From Nakamurella endophytica (GTDB lineage Bacteria > Actinomycetota > Actinomycetes > Mycobacteriales > Nakamurellaceae): a stretch of DNA of 64,000 bases. The DNA is taken from positions 62,001 to 126,000 of the forward strand of contig NZ_BMNA01000008.1 in NCBI RefSeq assembly GCF_014646215.1, written 5' to 3'. The translations under genes were made by a program, and so were the position numbers. How positions within the stretch are numbered: the stretch's first letter is position 1; each line of letters opens with the position of its first letter. Positions 32,987 to 41,699 of this stretch are shown piece by piece. The notes beneath the pieces were generated by a model, which made no database searches, was not told the DNA's origin, and saw only the letters and a list, made by a program, of their open reading frames with translations.

Positions 32987-33943
32987 TCAGCCGGCCAGCT
33001 CGCGTGCCCAGGGCGGGTCGGCGCCGGGCCGCGAGCAGGTGATCGCCGAGACGCGGGACGCGTACTGCAGCGCCTCCTCCAGCTGGGCGGCGGTGAGCGC
33101 CTTGAGCCGTCCGCCGAGCGCGCCGATGCCCGCCAGGTGGTGCAGCAGCCCGCCGTGGAACGAGTCGCCGGCGCCCACGGTGTCCACCAGCGAGGTGGGC
33201 GCGATCGGGACGCGGACGGCGTCGCCGCGCAGGGAGGCGTACGCGCCGTCCGCGCCGAGGCTGACCACGACCAGCGGCACCCCCTCCGCGTGCAGGTGCG
33301 CCGCCGCCTGCTCCGGGGTCCAACCCGGCCACAGCAGCTCGAGGTCGTCACCGGACACTCGGAGGATGTCGGCCAGGGCCGCCCACCGGTCGATCGCGGC
33401 GCGGTAGCGCTCGACCGGCACCAGCAGCGGCCGCAGGTTCGGGTCGATCGACACGGTCATCCGGCCGCGGGCCCTGGCCAGCAGCCGTTCGATGACCGGC
33501 CCCGACGGCTCCAGTGCGAGGGCCAGGGACCCGGAGTGCAGGGCCACCGGCGCGCCGCCGGCACCGAACGGACCGTCGACGACCGGGGCGAGCGTGTCGT
33601 CGGTCCAGGCCCAGTCCGCGGTGCCGTCCGTGTAGAACTCGTAGCTCGCCGCGCCGGAGGCGTCCAGCCGGGCGATGGCGAGCGTGGCCGGCTCGGTGGC
33701 GAGCTCGCTGGCGGTGAGATCCACCCCTGACGCCTCGAGCTTGGCGCGGCACAGGGCGCCCAGTGCCCCGCCGGACAGCCGGCCGCCGAAGCGCGCCGTC
33801 GTCCCCAGTCGGGCGAGCGTCACCGCGGTGTTCGCCGGTCCGCCGCCGGGGTGGACGGTCAGCTGGGCGGCGCCGTCGACGATGCCGTCGGGCGGCAGCA
33901 CGGCGTCGGCGACGACCTCGCCCACGACGGCGATGGTGGCCAT
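32987..33943 (-). CDS. PfkB-family carbohydrate kinase (fructokinase-like)
   Basis: 318 aa. Opens with IAVVGEVVADAVLPPDG, substrate loop HPGGGPANTAVTLARLG (residues about 31-47), and GAGDSFHGGLL with catalytic Asp260. N-terminal GE/PGG wording fits the fructokinase/ketogluconokinase branch and differs from the FruK-like enzyme at 15042. AGGAGT precedes the ATG. It appears monocistronic, convergent with the pheA-phosphatase pair. Confidence 0.88.
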   Translation of the reverse strand: MATIAVVGEVVADAVLPPDGIVDGAAQLTVHPGGGPANTAVTLARLGTTARFGGRLSGGALGALCRAKLEASGVDLTASELATEPATLAIARLDASGAASYEFYTDGTADWAWTDDTLAPVVDGPFGAGGAPVALHSGSLALALEPSGPVIERLLARARGRMTVSIDPNLRPLLVPVERYRAAIDRWAALADILRVSGDDLELLWPGWTPEQAAAHLHAEGVPLVVVSLGADGAYASLRGDAVRVPIAPTSLVDTVGAGDSFHGGLLHHLAGIGALGGRLKALTAAQLEEALQYASRVSAITCSRPGADPPWARELAG

Positions 33944-34154
33944 GGCACTCCTGGTCGGTCGGTGGTGGTCCGGTGGAACCACTCGGGCAGTCGTCCTGGT
34001 GGGCGGTCCGCCGCGGGGCGGACCCGTCGAAGCCCCGACAGCGTACGGGCGGGTTCCGGACGCCGCCGCCCGTGCCCGGCGGCGCCCGTGCCGTCCGGCC
34101 GGCGGCGCGTTCCGGGGCGCCGCGGAGCGGGCCTCTTCCCGTCGACGGGACGGG

Positions 34155-34712
34155 TCACAGCCCGGAGCACCAGTCCCGGACGATCTCGCCGATGCGACCG
34201 TCGGGCGCCGACGGCTGATGACCGCCGGGCAGCCACACCTGGGTGACCGGCCCGGCCACCGCGGAGAGCTGGGCGGCGAACTCGTCGGGGGAGCCGAACG
34301 GGTCGGACCGGCCCGAGACGAACAGGACGGGTACGCGGATCTCCGGCCAGTGCGCGACCCGGAGCCGGTCGGGCTTCCCGGGCGGGTGCAGCGGGTAGCT
34401 GAGCAGCACCAGCCCCGCCGCCGGCAAACCCTCGGCGACGGCCATGGAGCACATCCGGCCGCCGAAGGATCGTCCGCCCAGCACCAACCGGTCGGCGGGG
34501 ACATCCGCGCGCGCCGCGAGACCGGCCGCGGCCGTCCGCAGGTGGGCGACCGCCACCTCCGGACGGTCGGGGGACCGGCGGCCGGCCAGCCGGTACGGGA
34601 AGTCGACGCGCTCGCAGGGCAGCGGCGCCACCGCCCGCTCGACGGCGACCAAGGTGTGATGGTCGCGTCCGGCGCCCGCTCCCGGTGTCAGCAGCAGAGC
34701 ACCGGCGACCAT
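34155..34712 (-). CDS. KANL3/Tex30-type alpha/beta hydrolase
   Basis: 185 aa, short hydrolase fold. It begins ALLLTPGAGAGRDHHTLV, the nucleophile elbow is LVLGGRSFGGRMCSM (Ser), LVLLSYPLHPPGKPD follows, the acid is in VLFVSGRSDPFGSP and the catalytic His in LPGGHQPS. The layout is that of the KANL3/Tex30 family (dienelactone-hydrolase-like). A G-rich run before the ATG is the only RBS-like element. Substrate unknown. Confidence 0.83.
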   Translation of the reverse strand: MVAGALLLTPGAGAGRDHHTLVAVERAVAPLPCERVDFPYRLAGRRSPDRPEVAVAHLRTAAAGLAARADVPADRLVLGGRSFGGRMCSMAVAEGLPAAGLVLLSYPLHPPGKPDRLRVAHWPEIRVPVLFVSGRSDPFGSPDEFAAQLSAVAGPVTQVWLPGGHQPSAPDGRIGEIVRDWCSGL

Positions 34713-34871
34713 CCCGCCCCCCGTTCGTCTCGTGTGCGGCGTCCATCCTGGACCCGGCCCGGCCGGCGGCGCCGTCCGGCCACCCCCGTGCGCGCCGGGG
34801 TCGGCGGCCCGGACCGGACGGACCGGGACCCGCCGGTCCGGCGGGTCCACGGTCCTGATCGACCGCGGCGG

Positions 34872-35704
34872 TCACGGCCGCGGGGGGCCGGCGTCGATGC
34901 GCCGGCGGTGCCGGGCGACGGCGTCGTCGCCCATGGCCCAGTCGGACTCCACCCACCAGGTGGCACCTGCCTCGATCCACCGCGCGACCGTGTCGACGCC
35001 GGCCGCCCCCGGCTCGCTGGTGCCCTCGGCGACCACGTCGTAGCCCTCCCACGGCAGCCCCGCCGCCTCGCGGAGCGGCCGGACCGCGTCGGCGACCTCC
35101 CGCAGGTCGTCGGGGCCGAACGGTGTCTCCGCCGCGAACCCCACCTTGGTCGCCAGCAGCCCGTCCCACCGCGCGGCCCTCCGCAGCGACACCGTCGACG
35201 GATACGCCCCGACCACACCGGCACCCGTGGTCGTTGCACCGGTGGCGGAGGCGGGACGAAGTCGGTGGGGTCGACCTGGTAGTGCCGGCCGGAGAACCGG
35301 AACGGCTGCCCGCGCATCAGCCCGTCGTAGACCGCCAGACCCTCGTCGAGGAGTTCGACGCGGACCTTGCGTCCCTGGTCCCGTTCGAAGGCCAGCCATC
35401 CCGGGTGGAGCGCGCCGAGCCCCACGGCCAGTTGCAGGCGCCCACCGGACAGGTCGTCCAGGGTGGCCGCGCGGCCGGCCAGGTCCCACGGCCGGATGCG
35501 GGGCAGCGGCGTCAGCAGCGTGCCGAGGCGTATCCGCTCGGTCCGCATCGCGGCGGCGGTGAGGGTGACCCAGGCGTCCGTCCCCCACACCGCCTCCCAC
35601 GTGAAGACGGCGTCCCACCCTGCGGCCTCGGCCGCGACGGCGAGCTCGGCGAACTCGCGGGCGGTGGCCTTGCTGACGACGACGCCGTACCGGCAGCTGC
35701 TCAT
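34872..35704 (-). pseudogene. LLM-class flavin-dependent oxidoreductase with one frameshift
   Basis: Two frames together give a complete luciferase-like monooxygenase of about 276 aa. The N-terminal part (ATG 35704) reads RYGVVVSKATAREFAELA, TLLTPLPRIRPWDLA, LGALHPGWLAFERDQG and QRPRVPVW. After 35212-35215 the product continues in another frame with VVGAYPSTVSLRRAARWDG, EGYDVVAEGTSEPG and WWVESDWAMGDD to the stop at 34872. Insertion of a single G after the TGG codon restores one frame. All family segments are otherwise intact, so this is either a very recent mutation, a sequencing error, or a frameshifting site. CACGGT stands 7 nt before the ATG. Confidence 0.8.
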
Positions 35705-35802
35705 GTCGGTCACCGTGGCACGAGGGTCCGACAGTCGCCGTCCGGCATCTGCGGTCCTGACCGACCTGTGCACAAGGTCGTACGCCTGTTCGACGAAGGG
35801 CC

Positions 35803-35808
35803 TACCAT
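35803..35808 (+). promoter_or_regulatory. Leaderless -10 (TACCAT) of the AlkB-like gene
   Basis: TACCAT ends 6 nt before ATG 35815; no ribosome-binding site. Confidence 0.55.
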
Positions 35809-35814
35809 CAGTGC

Positions 35815-36513
35815 ATGACCACAGCGTCGTCGCACGGGACCGCCGTCCGTCCCACCCGGCCCGGGCGCCGGGTCGCGCCGCCGGAAGGAGCGGCGATCCA
35901 GCCCTCGCTGCTCGATCTGGGCGAGGAGGTCGGGTTGCGTCCGCTGCGGGCCGGGCTGCGCCGCACCGTCCTCACCGATGGGGCCTGGATCGACCACCGT
36001 CCGGGCTGGCTGGAGGGCTCCGCGCAGGTGCTCGACACCCTGCTGACGGACGTGCCGTGGCGGGCCGAGCTGCGCCAGATGTACGAGCGGGTGGTCGACG
36101 TGCCGCGCCTGGTCTGCTTGTACGCGGACGGTGCGCCGCTGCCCGTGCCGGTGCTGGAGGCGGCGCGCGAGGAGCTGTCCGCGCACTACGCGGCCGAACT
36201 CGGGGAGCCGTTCCGGACGGCGGGGCTGTGCCTCTACCGGGACGGTCGGGACAGCGTCGCCTGGCACGGCGACACCATCGGCCGCGGGGCGAAGCAGGAC
36301 ACCATGGTGGCGATCCTGTCCGTGGGCGACACCCGCCCGTTGCACCTGCGACCGCGGGGAGGCGGACCGTCCATCCGGGTCCCGCTCGGGCACGGCGACC
36401 TGGTGGTGATGGGTGGGTCGTGCCAGCGGACCTGGGAGCACGCCATTCCCAAGACGGCGCGTCCGGTCGGCCCCCGGGTCAGCATCCAGTTCCGGCCGCA
36501 CGGCGTCGCCTGA
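35815..36513 (+). CDS. AlkB-like 2-oxoglutarate/Fe(II) dioxygenase
   Basis: 232 aa. Predicted oxidative demethylase of alkylated nucleic acid. The Fe(II) triad is readable: His151 and Asp153 in WHGDTIGRG, and His209 in TWEHAIPKT. The 2-oxoglutarate arginines are Arg221 and Arg227 in RVSIQFRP. DLVVMGGSCQRTW before the last His is typical of AlkB homologues. No Ada or AlkA neighbour is present, so regulation by an adaptive response cannot be inferred. Single-gene unit between divergent and convergent neighbours. Confidence 0.92.
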   Translation: MTTASSHGTAVRPTRPGRRVAPPEGAAIQPSLLDLGEEVGLRPLRAGLRRTVLTDGAWIDHRPGWLEGSAQVLDTLLTDVPWRAELRQMYERVVDVPRLVCLYADGAPLPVPVLEAAREELSAHYAAELGEPFRTAGLCLYRDGRDSVAWHGDTIGRGAKQDTMVAILSVGDTRPLHLRPRGGGPSIRVPLGHGDLVVMGGSCQRTWEHAIPKTARPVGPRVSIQFRPHGVA

Positions 36514-36546
36514 CGCGTCCTGCACACGACCGTCCGGACCCCGGGG

Positions 36547-36894
36547 TCAGCCCCAGCCGAGCTCGTCGAGCCGGTCGTCGTCGATCCCGAAGTGGTGGGC
36601 CACCTCGTGGATCACCGTGGTGGCCACCTGCTCGCGCGCCTGCTCGACGGTGTCCGCCTGGGCGAGGATGGGGTCCTGGTAGATCGTGATGGTGTCCGGC
36701 AGGTTCCAGCTGTAGTTCGACGTCCGCGCGGTGAGGGCGACCCCGTGGTAGAGCCCGTAGAGGTGCTGGCTGGGGTGACGGTTCTCGACCAGCACCACCA
36801 CGTTGTCCATCGCCCGCGCGAACTGCCGCGGGATCAGGTCCAGTGCCTCGGCGACGAGACCCTCGAAGTCCTCCCGGCTCATCGTCAGCGCCAC
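36547..36894 (-). CDS. Small zincin-like metallopeptidase family protein
   Basis: 115 aa. The C-terminal half holds TTVIHEVAHHFGIDDDRL, an HExxH zinc motif with a downstream acidic stretch, as in the compact zincin family common in actinobacteria. No signal peptide; cytoplasmic. CATAGT lies 6 nt before GTG 36894 (minus strand 36906-36901), so it is probably leaderless. Whether it is an active peptidase is not known for the family. Confidence 0.85.
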   Translation of the reverse strand: MALTMSREDFEGLVAEALDLIPRQFARAMDNVVVLVENRHPSQHLYGLYHGVALTARTSNYSWNLPDTITIYQDPILAQADTVEQAREQVATTVIHEVAHHFGIDDDRLDELGWG

Positions 36895-36986
36895 CCCACC
36901 ACTATGCCGAGGGCAGCGGCCGCACCGCCCGGATCACCCACGGCCGGCGGCGGCCGGCGACTCACCCGGGAGGCTCGGCCGGCGAC

Positions 36987-38963
36987 TCACCCGACCGGCG
37001 TGTGGTCCGCCTCCGGATCCCGGCCGTCGAAGTGATCGCCCCGCTCCGGACGCGGCGGCGCCACCGCCACCTGTCCGTAGCGCCCGGTGGTGACCCGGCC
37101 GATGTTGCGCAGCGACTCCGAGCCGGGCCGGAAGTACTCCGAGTGGTTGGTGCCGCGGAACCGGTCCTTGCTCGAGGTCTCTGCATGGAACCGGGTGGCA
37201 CCGAAGCGGCTGCCCGCGGGATCGACGCCGAGTCCGGGACGCCGGGACATCGTCCGCAGGCCCTCGACGACGGGCCCGGCCAGCAGCACCATCCCGGCGA
37301 CGGCGGCCGCGCCGCCGTACCGGTCGACCGTCTCCAGCACCGCTCCCTCCGACTGCTCCGGGTCCTGCAGCTGCTGCACCACCGTGGTCACCGGGTCCCC
37401 GGACGCAGCGCCGACGTAGACCCGGCCGTCCGGCAGGTGTAGGTCCGCGCTCGTCCGTGCACTGCCGGCGCCTGGCGACCCGACCAGCACCAGGGCGTCC
37501 GCCCGGGCTCCGTAGCGCTGGAAGGCGGTGGCGGCGGTGGTCGAGCCGTAGGAGTGGGCGACCACGGTGGTCCTGGCCGCGGCGCCGGTCCGGGCCGCCG
37601 CCAGGGCCGCGAGATCCGCGGCGAGCAGCCGGGCGCCGGCGTCGGCGCGGACCTGATCGGTGACCTCCATGTCCACATCCGGCGCGCGGTACCCGACCCA
37701 GGCCACCACCGCGGTGTCGTCGCCCCCTCCCGCGCGGCCGGGATCCTCGGTGGCCGCCTCGTCCGCCAGCTGCACCGCGTTGAGCACCTGGTTGTCCAGG
37801 TACTCCGGGACGTCCGAGGTCATCCCGGGCACCAGCACGGCGACGTTCCGGGCACTGGCGACGTCGCCGACGGAGATCGCGGCCCGGCCGCGACCGTCGA
37901 AGGCGGACGGATCGAAGACCAGCAGCTGCACCGTCGGCGCCGGGCGCGCAGCCGTCGCCCGGGCGGCCACCTGCAACTGGTGCTCGACGGCCAGCGCACC
38001 GGCGACCGATTCGGCGTCCGCGGCGCCGTATCCGGCGGCGGCCAGGACATCGAGGACGCCGTCGTGGTGCAGCGACGGGTCGGTGTCCGGGCCGGGCAGC
38101 GCGGCACCCACCGCGGCGACCCTGCTCCGGGCGTCGCCGACCAGGGTCGCCAGGGCGGCACGGTTCGCCCGGTCCCGGTTGGCCGCCGGCAGCGGTGCCT
38201 GCCCGACGAGGTCGGGTCGCCGGGCGGCGATCGCCGTGCGGACGAGAGGGTCGAGGCCCAGCCAGGACGCCGCGGCGGCAGTCGGATCCGACGGGAGGGG
38301 CAGGGGATGCGTGGCGGCGAAGCGGTCCGCCCACCGGGCATGGGCGGCGGACCCGACGAAGGCCCCCTCGACCGGTGCCCCGTGGGGTCCGTAGGACCGA
38401 CCGGTCTCCCAGCCGGACACGACCTCCAGGCACTCCCGGACGATCCGTGCGGTGCCGGCGGCGGACTCCACGACCTGGTGACGCAGCCGCGTGCCGTCGG
38501 CCGTCGCCGCGGCGATGTCGCGCAGGGCGGCGACGACGTCCTGCTCGGCCCGCCGGCCGGCGTCGAGGGTGGCCGGCAGGCTGAACGGTCCCTCGACGGC
38601 CGCCAGCCAGGGCAACCGGTCGACGGCCCGACCGGCCTCCGCGAGGCGCTGCTGCGCCGCCTGCAGTGCGGCCCGGACCGATCCGGCGGCGGCGTCCGCC
38701 CGAGCGACCACGTCGGCGTGCTGGGACACCGCCGCGGCCGCGCGGACGAGCGCATCGGCCGTGTCGGAGAGCGCCCGCGTCGGGAGGACGATCGCCCGCC
38801 GCAGGGCGTCGGCGCCGACCGAGTCCCGCCACACGGCCGGCAGGGCAGCCGCGACCGAGTGCAGGGCCGCACCGGCAGACCGCTCGACGCCCGCGTCGAC
38901 CCGCCAGTCCGCAGCGAGGGCGCGCAACACGTCCGCCGATCCCGGGGCCAGGTCAGTCGACAT
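36987..38963 (-). CDS. DUF1023 alpha/beta hydrolase with WXG100-like N-terminus
   Basis: 658 aa from ATG 38963. Residues 1-200 are Ala-rich helical with W-R-D-S-V-G-A-D, a WXG100/ESX-like helical hairpin, and the rest includes the DUF1023 hydrolase domain: NVAVLVPGMTSDVPEYLDN, nucleophile elbow TTVVAHSYGSTT (Ser), DALVLVGSPGAG, and a late His region NHSEYFRPGSES. Such proteins are common in actinomycetes and often accompany ESX-like small proteins, as here (87-aa gene 246 nt upstream). The open frame continues to GTG 39104 through VTVP tetrapeptide repeats, but neither start has an RBS; I prefer the start after the repeats. Role (secreted lipase or toxin-like) is unproven. Confidence 0.75.
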   Translation of the reverse strand: MSTDLAPGSADVLRALAADWRVDAGVERSAGAALHSVAAALPAVWRDSVGADALRRAIVLPTRALSDTADALVRAAAAVSQHADVVARADAAAGSVRAALQAAQQRLAEAGRAVDRLPWLAAVEGPFSLPATLDAGRRAEQDVVAALRDIAAATADGTRLRHQVVESAAGTARIVRECLEVVSGWETGRSYGPHGAPVEGAFVGSAAHARWADRFAATHPLPLPSDPTAAAASWLGLDPLVRTAIAARRPDLVGQAPLPAANRDRANRAALATLVGDARSRVAAVGAALPGPDTDPSLHHDGVLDVLAAAGYGAADAESVAGALAVEHQLQVAARATAARPAPTVQLLVFDPSAFDGRGRAAISVGDVASARNVAVLVPGMTSDVPEYLDNQVLNAVQLADEAATEDPGRAGGGDDTAVVAWVGYRAPDVDMEVTDQVRADAGARLLAADLAALAAARTGAAARTTVVAHSYGSTTAATAFQRYGARADALVLVGSPGAGSARTSADLHLPDGRVYVGAASGDPVTTVVQQLQDPEQSEGAVLETVDRYGGAAAVAGMVLLAGPVVEGLRTMSRRPGLGVDPAGSRFGATRFHAETSSKDRFRGTNHSEYFRPGSESLRNIGRVTTGRYGQVAVAPPRPERGDHFDGRDPEADHTPVG

Positions 38964-39027
38964 GACGTCCGGCAGCGCCGCGAGCGCTGCAGCCGGTCGC
39001 GGGCTGCCGGGCCGCCGCGCGGACGTC

Positions 39028-39108
39028 GGCACGGTGACCGGCACGGTGACCGGCACGGTGACCGGCACAGTGATTGGCACAGTGACCGGCACAGTGACGG
39101 GCACAGAG
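39028..39108. repeat. 12-bp tandem repeats upstream of the DUF1023 gene
   Basis: Six to seven copies of GGCACGGTGACC or near variants. If translated they would give VTVP repeats at the DUF1023 N-terminus; otherwise they are intergenic. Confidence 0.75.
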
Positions 39109-39209
39109 CACGGTCCCGGGAACGGGTTGCGGGTCCGCTGGCCGGCCCGCGCCGGCGCCGCGTCGTCCAGTCCGCAGGACGGCCCGTCGGCGCGGCCGTG
39201 GCGCGGGGC

Positions 39210-39473
39210 TCACAGCGCGCCGGCGACCCCTTCCTCGGCCGCCTCCCACCGGGCCGCTGCCGACGCGGAGCCGGACCAGAGCGCGTCGACCTGGCGTGCC
39301 TGGCCGACTCGGGCGGCGTCGGTCGCCTCCTGCAGCTCCCGGCACGCGTCGTCCAGCTCCGCGATCTCCGAGACGGCGCCGGGCAGCGTGGCACCGTCCG
39401 GCACCAGGCGCTCCCGGATCGCCGCGAGCTCGTCCGCGAGCCGCCGCAGACCGGTGGTGTCGATGCGTGTCAT
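39210..39473 (-). CDS. Small WXG100/ESAT-6-like protein
   Basis: 87 aa, all helical: LRRLADELAAIRERL, a turn, then LDDACRELQEATDAAR and VDALWSGSASAAARW, where the W-S-G turn and the length match the ESX secretion substrate family. It begins 7 nt after TAGCGT on the minus strand, a leaderless signal. It precedes the DUF1023 gene in the same direction and probably forms a functional pair with it. No EccC/EccD secretion core is in the window. Confidence 0.7.
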   Translation of the reverse strand: MTRIDTTGLRRLADELAAIRERLVPDGATLPGAVSEIAELDDACRELQEATDAARVGQARQVDALWSGSASAAARWEAAEEGVAGAL

Positions 39474-39480
39474 GCCGCGG

Positions 39481-39486
39481 ACGCTA
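39481..39486 (-). promoter_or_regulatory. Leaderless -10 (TAGCGT) of the WXG100-like gene
   Basis: Minus-strand TAGCGT ends 7 nt before ATG 39473. Confidence 0.5.
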
Positions 39487-39556
39487 GCCACGGACGGCCG
39501 GCCGGCGGCGAGGTTGTCCACAGTCCGGCAGGGCCGGGCGGGCCCCCGCCGCCCGT

Positions 39557-39562
39557 TAGGCT
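39557..39562 (+). promoter_or_regulatory. Leaderless -10 (TAGGCT) of serS
   Basis: TAGGCT ends 6 nt before GTG 39569; no Shine-Dalgarno sequence. Confidence 0.6.
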
Positions 39563-39568
39563 CGGCAC

Positions 39569-40828
39569 GTGATCGACCTCCGTGCCCTGCGTGACGATCC
39601 CGAGGCGGTGAAGGCCTCGCAGCGGGCCCGAGGCGCGGACCCCGGCCTGGTCGACACGTTGCTGGCCGCGGACGCCGCACGCCGTGCCGCGGTGGTCCGG
39701 GCGGACGAGCTCCGGACCGAGCAGAAGACCCTCGGGCGGTCCATCGGCAAGGCCGACCCCCAGGAGCGTCCCGCGCTGCTGGAGCGCGGCCGCGCGCTCG
39801 CCGCAGACGTCAAGGTCGCCGAGGCGGCGGAGGCGGAGGCCGGCGCCGCGCTCACGTCGGCGCACCGGGCCATCCCGAACGTCATCGAGGGTGCGCCGCC
39901 CGGCGGCGAGCAGGACTTCGTCGTCCTGGAGCACGTCGGGGAGCCGACGGACTTCGACTTCGAACCCAAGGACCACCTGGCCCTGGGTGAGGGCTTGCGG
40001 GCGATCGACACCGAGCGCGGTGCCAAGGTGTCCGGCGCCCGGTTCTACTTCCTGCGCGGAGTCGGGGCCCAGCTCCAGCTGGCCATGCTGAACCTGGCAC
40101 TGACGACGGCGATCGGCCACGGCTTCGTCCCGATGATCCCGCCCGTGCTGGTGAAGCCGGAGGCCATGGAGGGCACCGGCTTCCTCGGCGAGCACTCGGA
40201 CGAGGTCTACCGGCTGCCCGCCGACGACCTGTACCTCGTCGGCACGTCGGAGGTCCCGCTCGCGGCCTACCACAGCGACGAGATCCTCGACCTGTCGAGC
40301 GGTCCCGTGCGCTACGCCGGCTGGTCGTCATGCTTCCGGCGGGAGGCCGGCTCGTACGGCAAGGACACCCGCGGCATCCTGCGGGTGCACCAGTTCGACA
40401 AGGTCGAGATGTTCAGCTACTGCGACCCGGCGGACGCCGCCGCCGAACACCGCAGGCTGCTCGGCTACGAGCAGGAGATGCTCGCGGCGGTCGAAGTCCC
40501 GTACCGGGTCATCGACGTCGCAGCCGGCGATCTCGGCAGCTCGGCCGCCCGGAAGTACGACTGCGAGGCCTGGGTTCCGACGCAGCAGGCCTACCGGGAG
40601 CTGACCTCCACCTCGAACTGCACCACGTTCCAGGCCCGGCGGCTCGGCGTCCGGTTCCGCGACGCCGACGGCCGCCCCCAGGTCGCCGCCACGCTGAACG
40701 GCACGCTCGCCACCACGCGGTGGATCGTGGCGATCCTCGAGAACCACCAGCAGGCCGACGGCTCCGTGCGGGTCCCGGCGGCGCTGCGCCCGTACCTGGG
40801 CGGCCGCGAGGTGCTCGAACCGGCCTGA
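39569..40828 (+). CDS. serS: Seryl-tRNA synthetase
   Basis: Charges tRNA-Ser with serine. 419 aa. The N-terminus (residues 1-110) is the tRNA-binding coiled-coil arm, starting [18 protein letters not shown]-like. The class II core has motif 2 [22 protein letters not shown] and motif 3 in [21 protein letters not shown], with [10 protein letters not shown] and [12 protein letters not shown] binding serine and ATP. Normal length for bacterial SerRS. Single-gene unit. Confidence 0.97.
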   Translation: MIDLRALRDDPEAVKASQRARGADPGLVDTLLAADAARRAAVVRADELRTEQKTLGRSIGKADPQERPALLERGRALAADVKVAEAAEAEAGAALTSAHRAIPNVIEGAPPGGEQDFVVLEHVGEPTDFDFEPKDHLALGEGLRAIDTERGAKVSGARFYFLRGVGAQLQLAMLNLALTTAIGHGFVPMIPPVLVKPEAMEGTGFLGEHSDEVYRLPADDLYLVGTSEVPLAAYHSDEILDLSSGPVRYAGWSSCFRREAGSYGKDTRGILRVHQFDKVEMFSYCDPADAAAEHRRLLGYEQEMLAAVEVPYRVIDVAAGDLGSSAARKYDCEAWVPTQQAYRELTSTSNCTTFQARRLGVRFRDADGRPQVAATLNGTLATTRWIVAILENHQQADGSVRVPAALRPYLGGREVLEPA

Positions 40829-40953
40829 CCGGCCGGCGGAGCGCGACACCCACGGCGACGTCCCCGGGCGGGTCCGTCGCCACAGCGCTGGACCCCAGCC
40901 GACCCTGCCGCCGTCGCCGGGCGCGCCGATCCTGCCGGGACCGCGGATCCTGC

Positions 40954-41520
40954 CTACACCGCCGGTCGTGCCGATCCTGCCTGCGCCGACCGTGCCTCGA
41001 CCGGCGCCTGCGCCGACCGTGCTTCGACCAGGGGCTGCGCCGACCGTGCCTCGACCGGCGGCTGCGCCGACCAGGGGAACGTGATCCACAGGTCGGTGGA
41101 CCGCCACGAGTAGTCGGGCCGGACCACCGTCCGCGACTTCGTGTACAGCACCGCGGACCGGGCCAACGCGCCGTGCCCCCGCAGCAGGTCCATCACCAGG
41201 GCGAGGGTGCGGCCGGAGTCGGCGACGTCGTCGACGACCAGGAGACGCTTGCCGCGCACCGCGTCGGTGTCCAGCAACGGTTCCAGCACCACCGGGTCGG
41301 GCAGCGTCTCCTCGACGTCGGTGTAGAACTCGACGTTCAACGTGCCGGCGGCCTTGGTGCCCAGTGCGTAGGCCAGGCCACCGGCGGGGATCAGCCCGCC
41401 ACGCGCGATGGCGATGACGATCTCCGGCTGCCAGCCGCTGTCGGCGACCTGCTGCGCCAGCTCGCGCACCGCAATCCCGAACTCGGCGTAGCTGAGTACC
41501 TCACGGGGCGAGTCGGCCAT
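40954..41520 (-). CDS. Phosphoribosyltransferase with repetitive C-terminal tail
   Basis: 188 aa. The type I PRTase PRPP loop is RLLVVDDVADSGRTL, with IVIAIARGGLIPAGGLA earlier and SRTVVRPDYSWRSTDLWITFPW later, as in the xanthine/hypoxanthine-type small PRTases often found in actinomycetes. After the domain the protein ends in three SAQxPVEAR nonapeptides encoded by 27-bp DNA repeats. TACGTT stands 6 nt before ATG 41520 (minus 41532-41527), a leaderless signal. Likely a purine salvage enzyme, which suits the neighbouring purine genes. Confidence 0.85.
   Translation of the reverse strand: MADSPREVLSYAEFGIAVRELAQQVADSGWQPEIVIAIARGGLIPAGGLAYALGTKAAGTLNVEFYTDVEETLPDPVVLEPLLDTDAVRGKRLLVVDDVADSGRTLALVMDLLRGHGALARSAVLYTKSRTVVRPDYSWRSTDLWITFPWSAQPPVEARSAQPLVEARSAQAPVEARSAQAGSARPAV
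40981..41074. repeat. 27-bp in-frame tandem repeat
   Basis: Three full copies and one partial of a 27-bp unit starting CTGCGCCGACCGTGCCTCG inside the phosphoribosyltransferase 3' end, giving nine-residue SAQxPVEAR repeats. Confidence 0.8.
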
Positions 41521-41526
41521 CGGGGC

Positions 41527-41532
41527 AACGTA
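41527..41532 (-). promoter_or_regulatory. Leaderless -10 (TACGTT) of the phosphoribosyltransferase gene
   Basis: Minus-strand TACGTT ends 6 nt before ATG 41520. Confidence 0.5.
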
Positions 41533-41687
41533 CCCGGGACGCGGCGTCACCCGTCGGCGGGCGCCCGTGCCGCCCCGGAGGTGCCGCCGCGTGACGGTTC
41601 CGCGCCCAATCACGCGCCCGGTCCGGCGCCCGGTCACCGGTCACACGTCCGTCATCCGCGGGACTCCGGATCGACCCACCCGCGGAC

Positions 41688-41693
41688 TACCCT
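41688..41693 (+). promoter_or_regulatory. Leaderless -10 (TACCCT) of the guanine deaminase gene
   Basis: TACCCT ends 6 nt before GTG 41700. Confidence 0.5.
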
Positions 41694-41699
41694 CCCCGC

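Noticed and set aside
39028-39108. Regular 12-bp repeats considered as a CRISPR-like array
   Set aside because: The units are directly contiguous with no spacers, so this is a simple tandem repeat.
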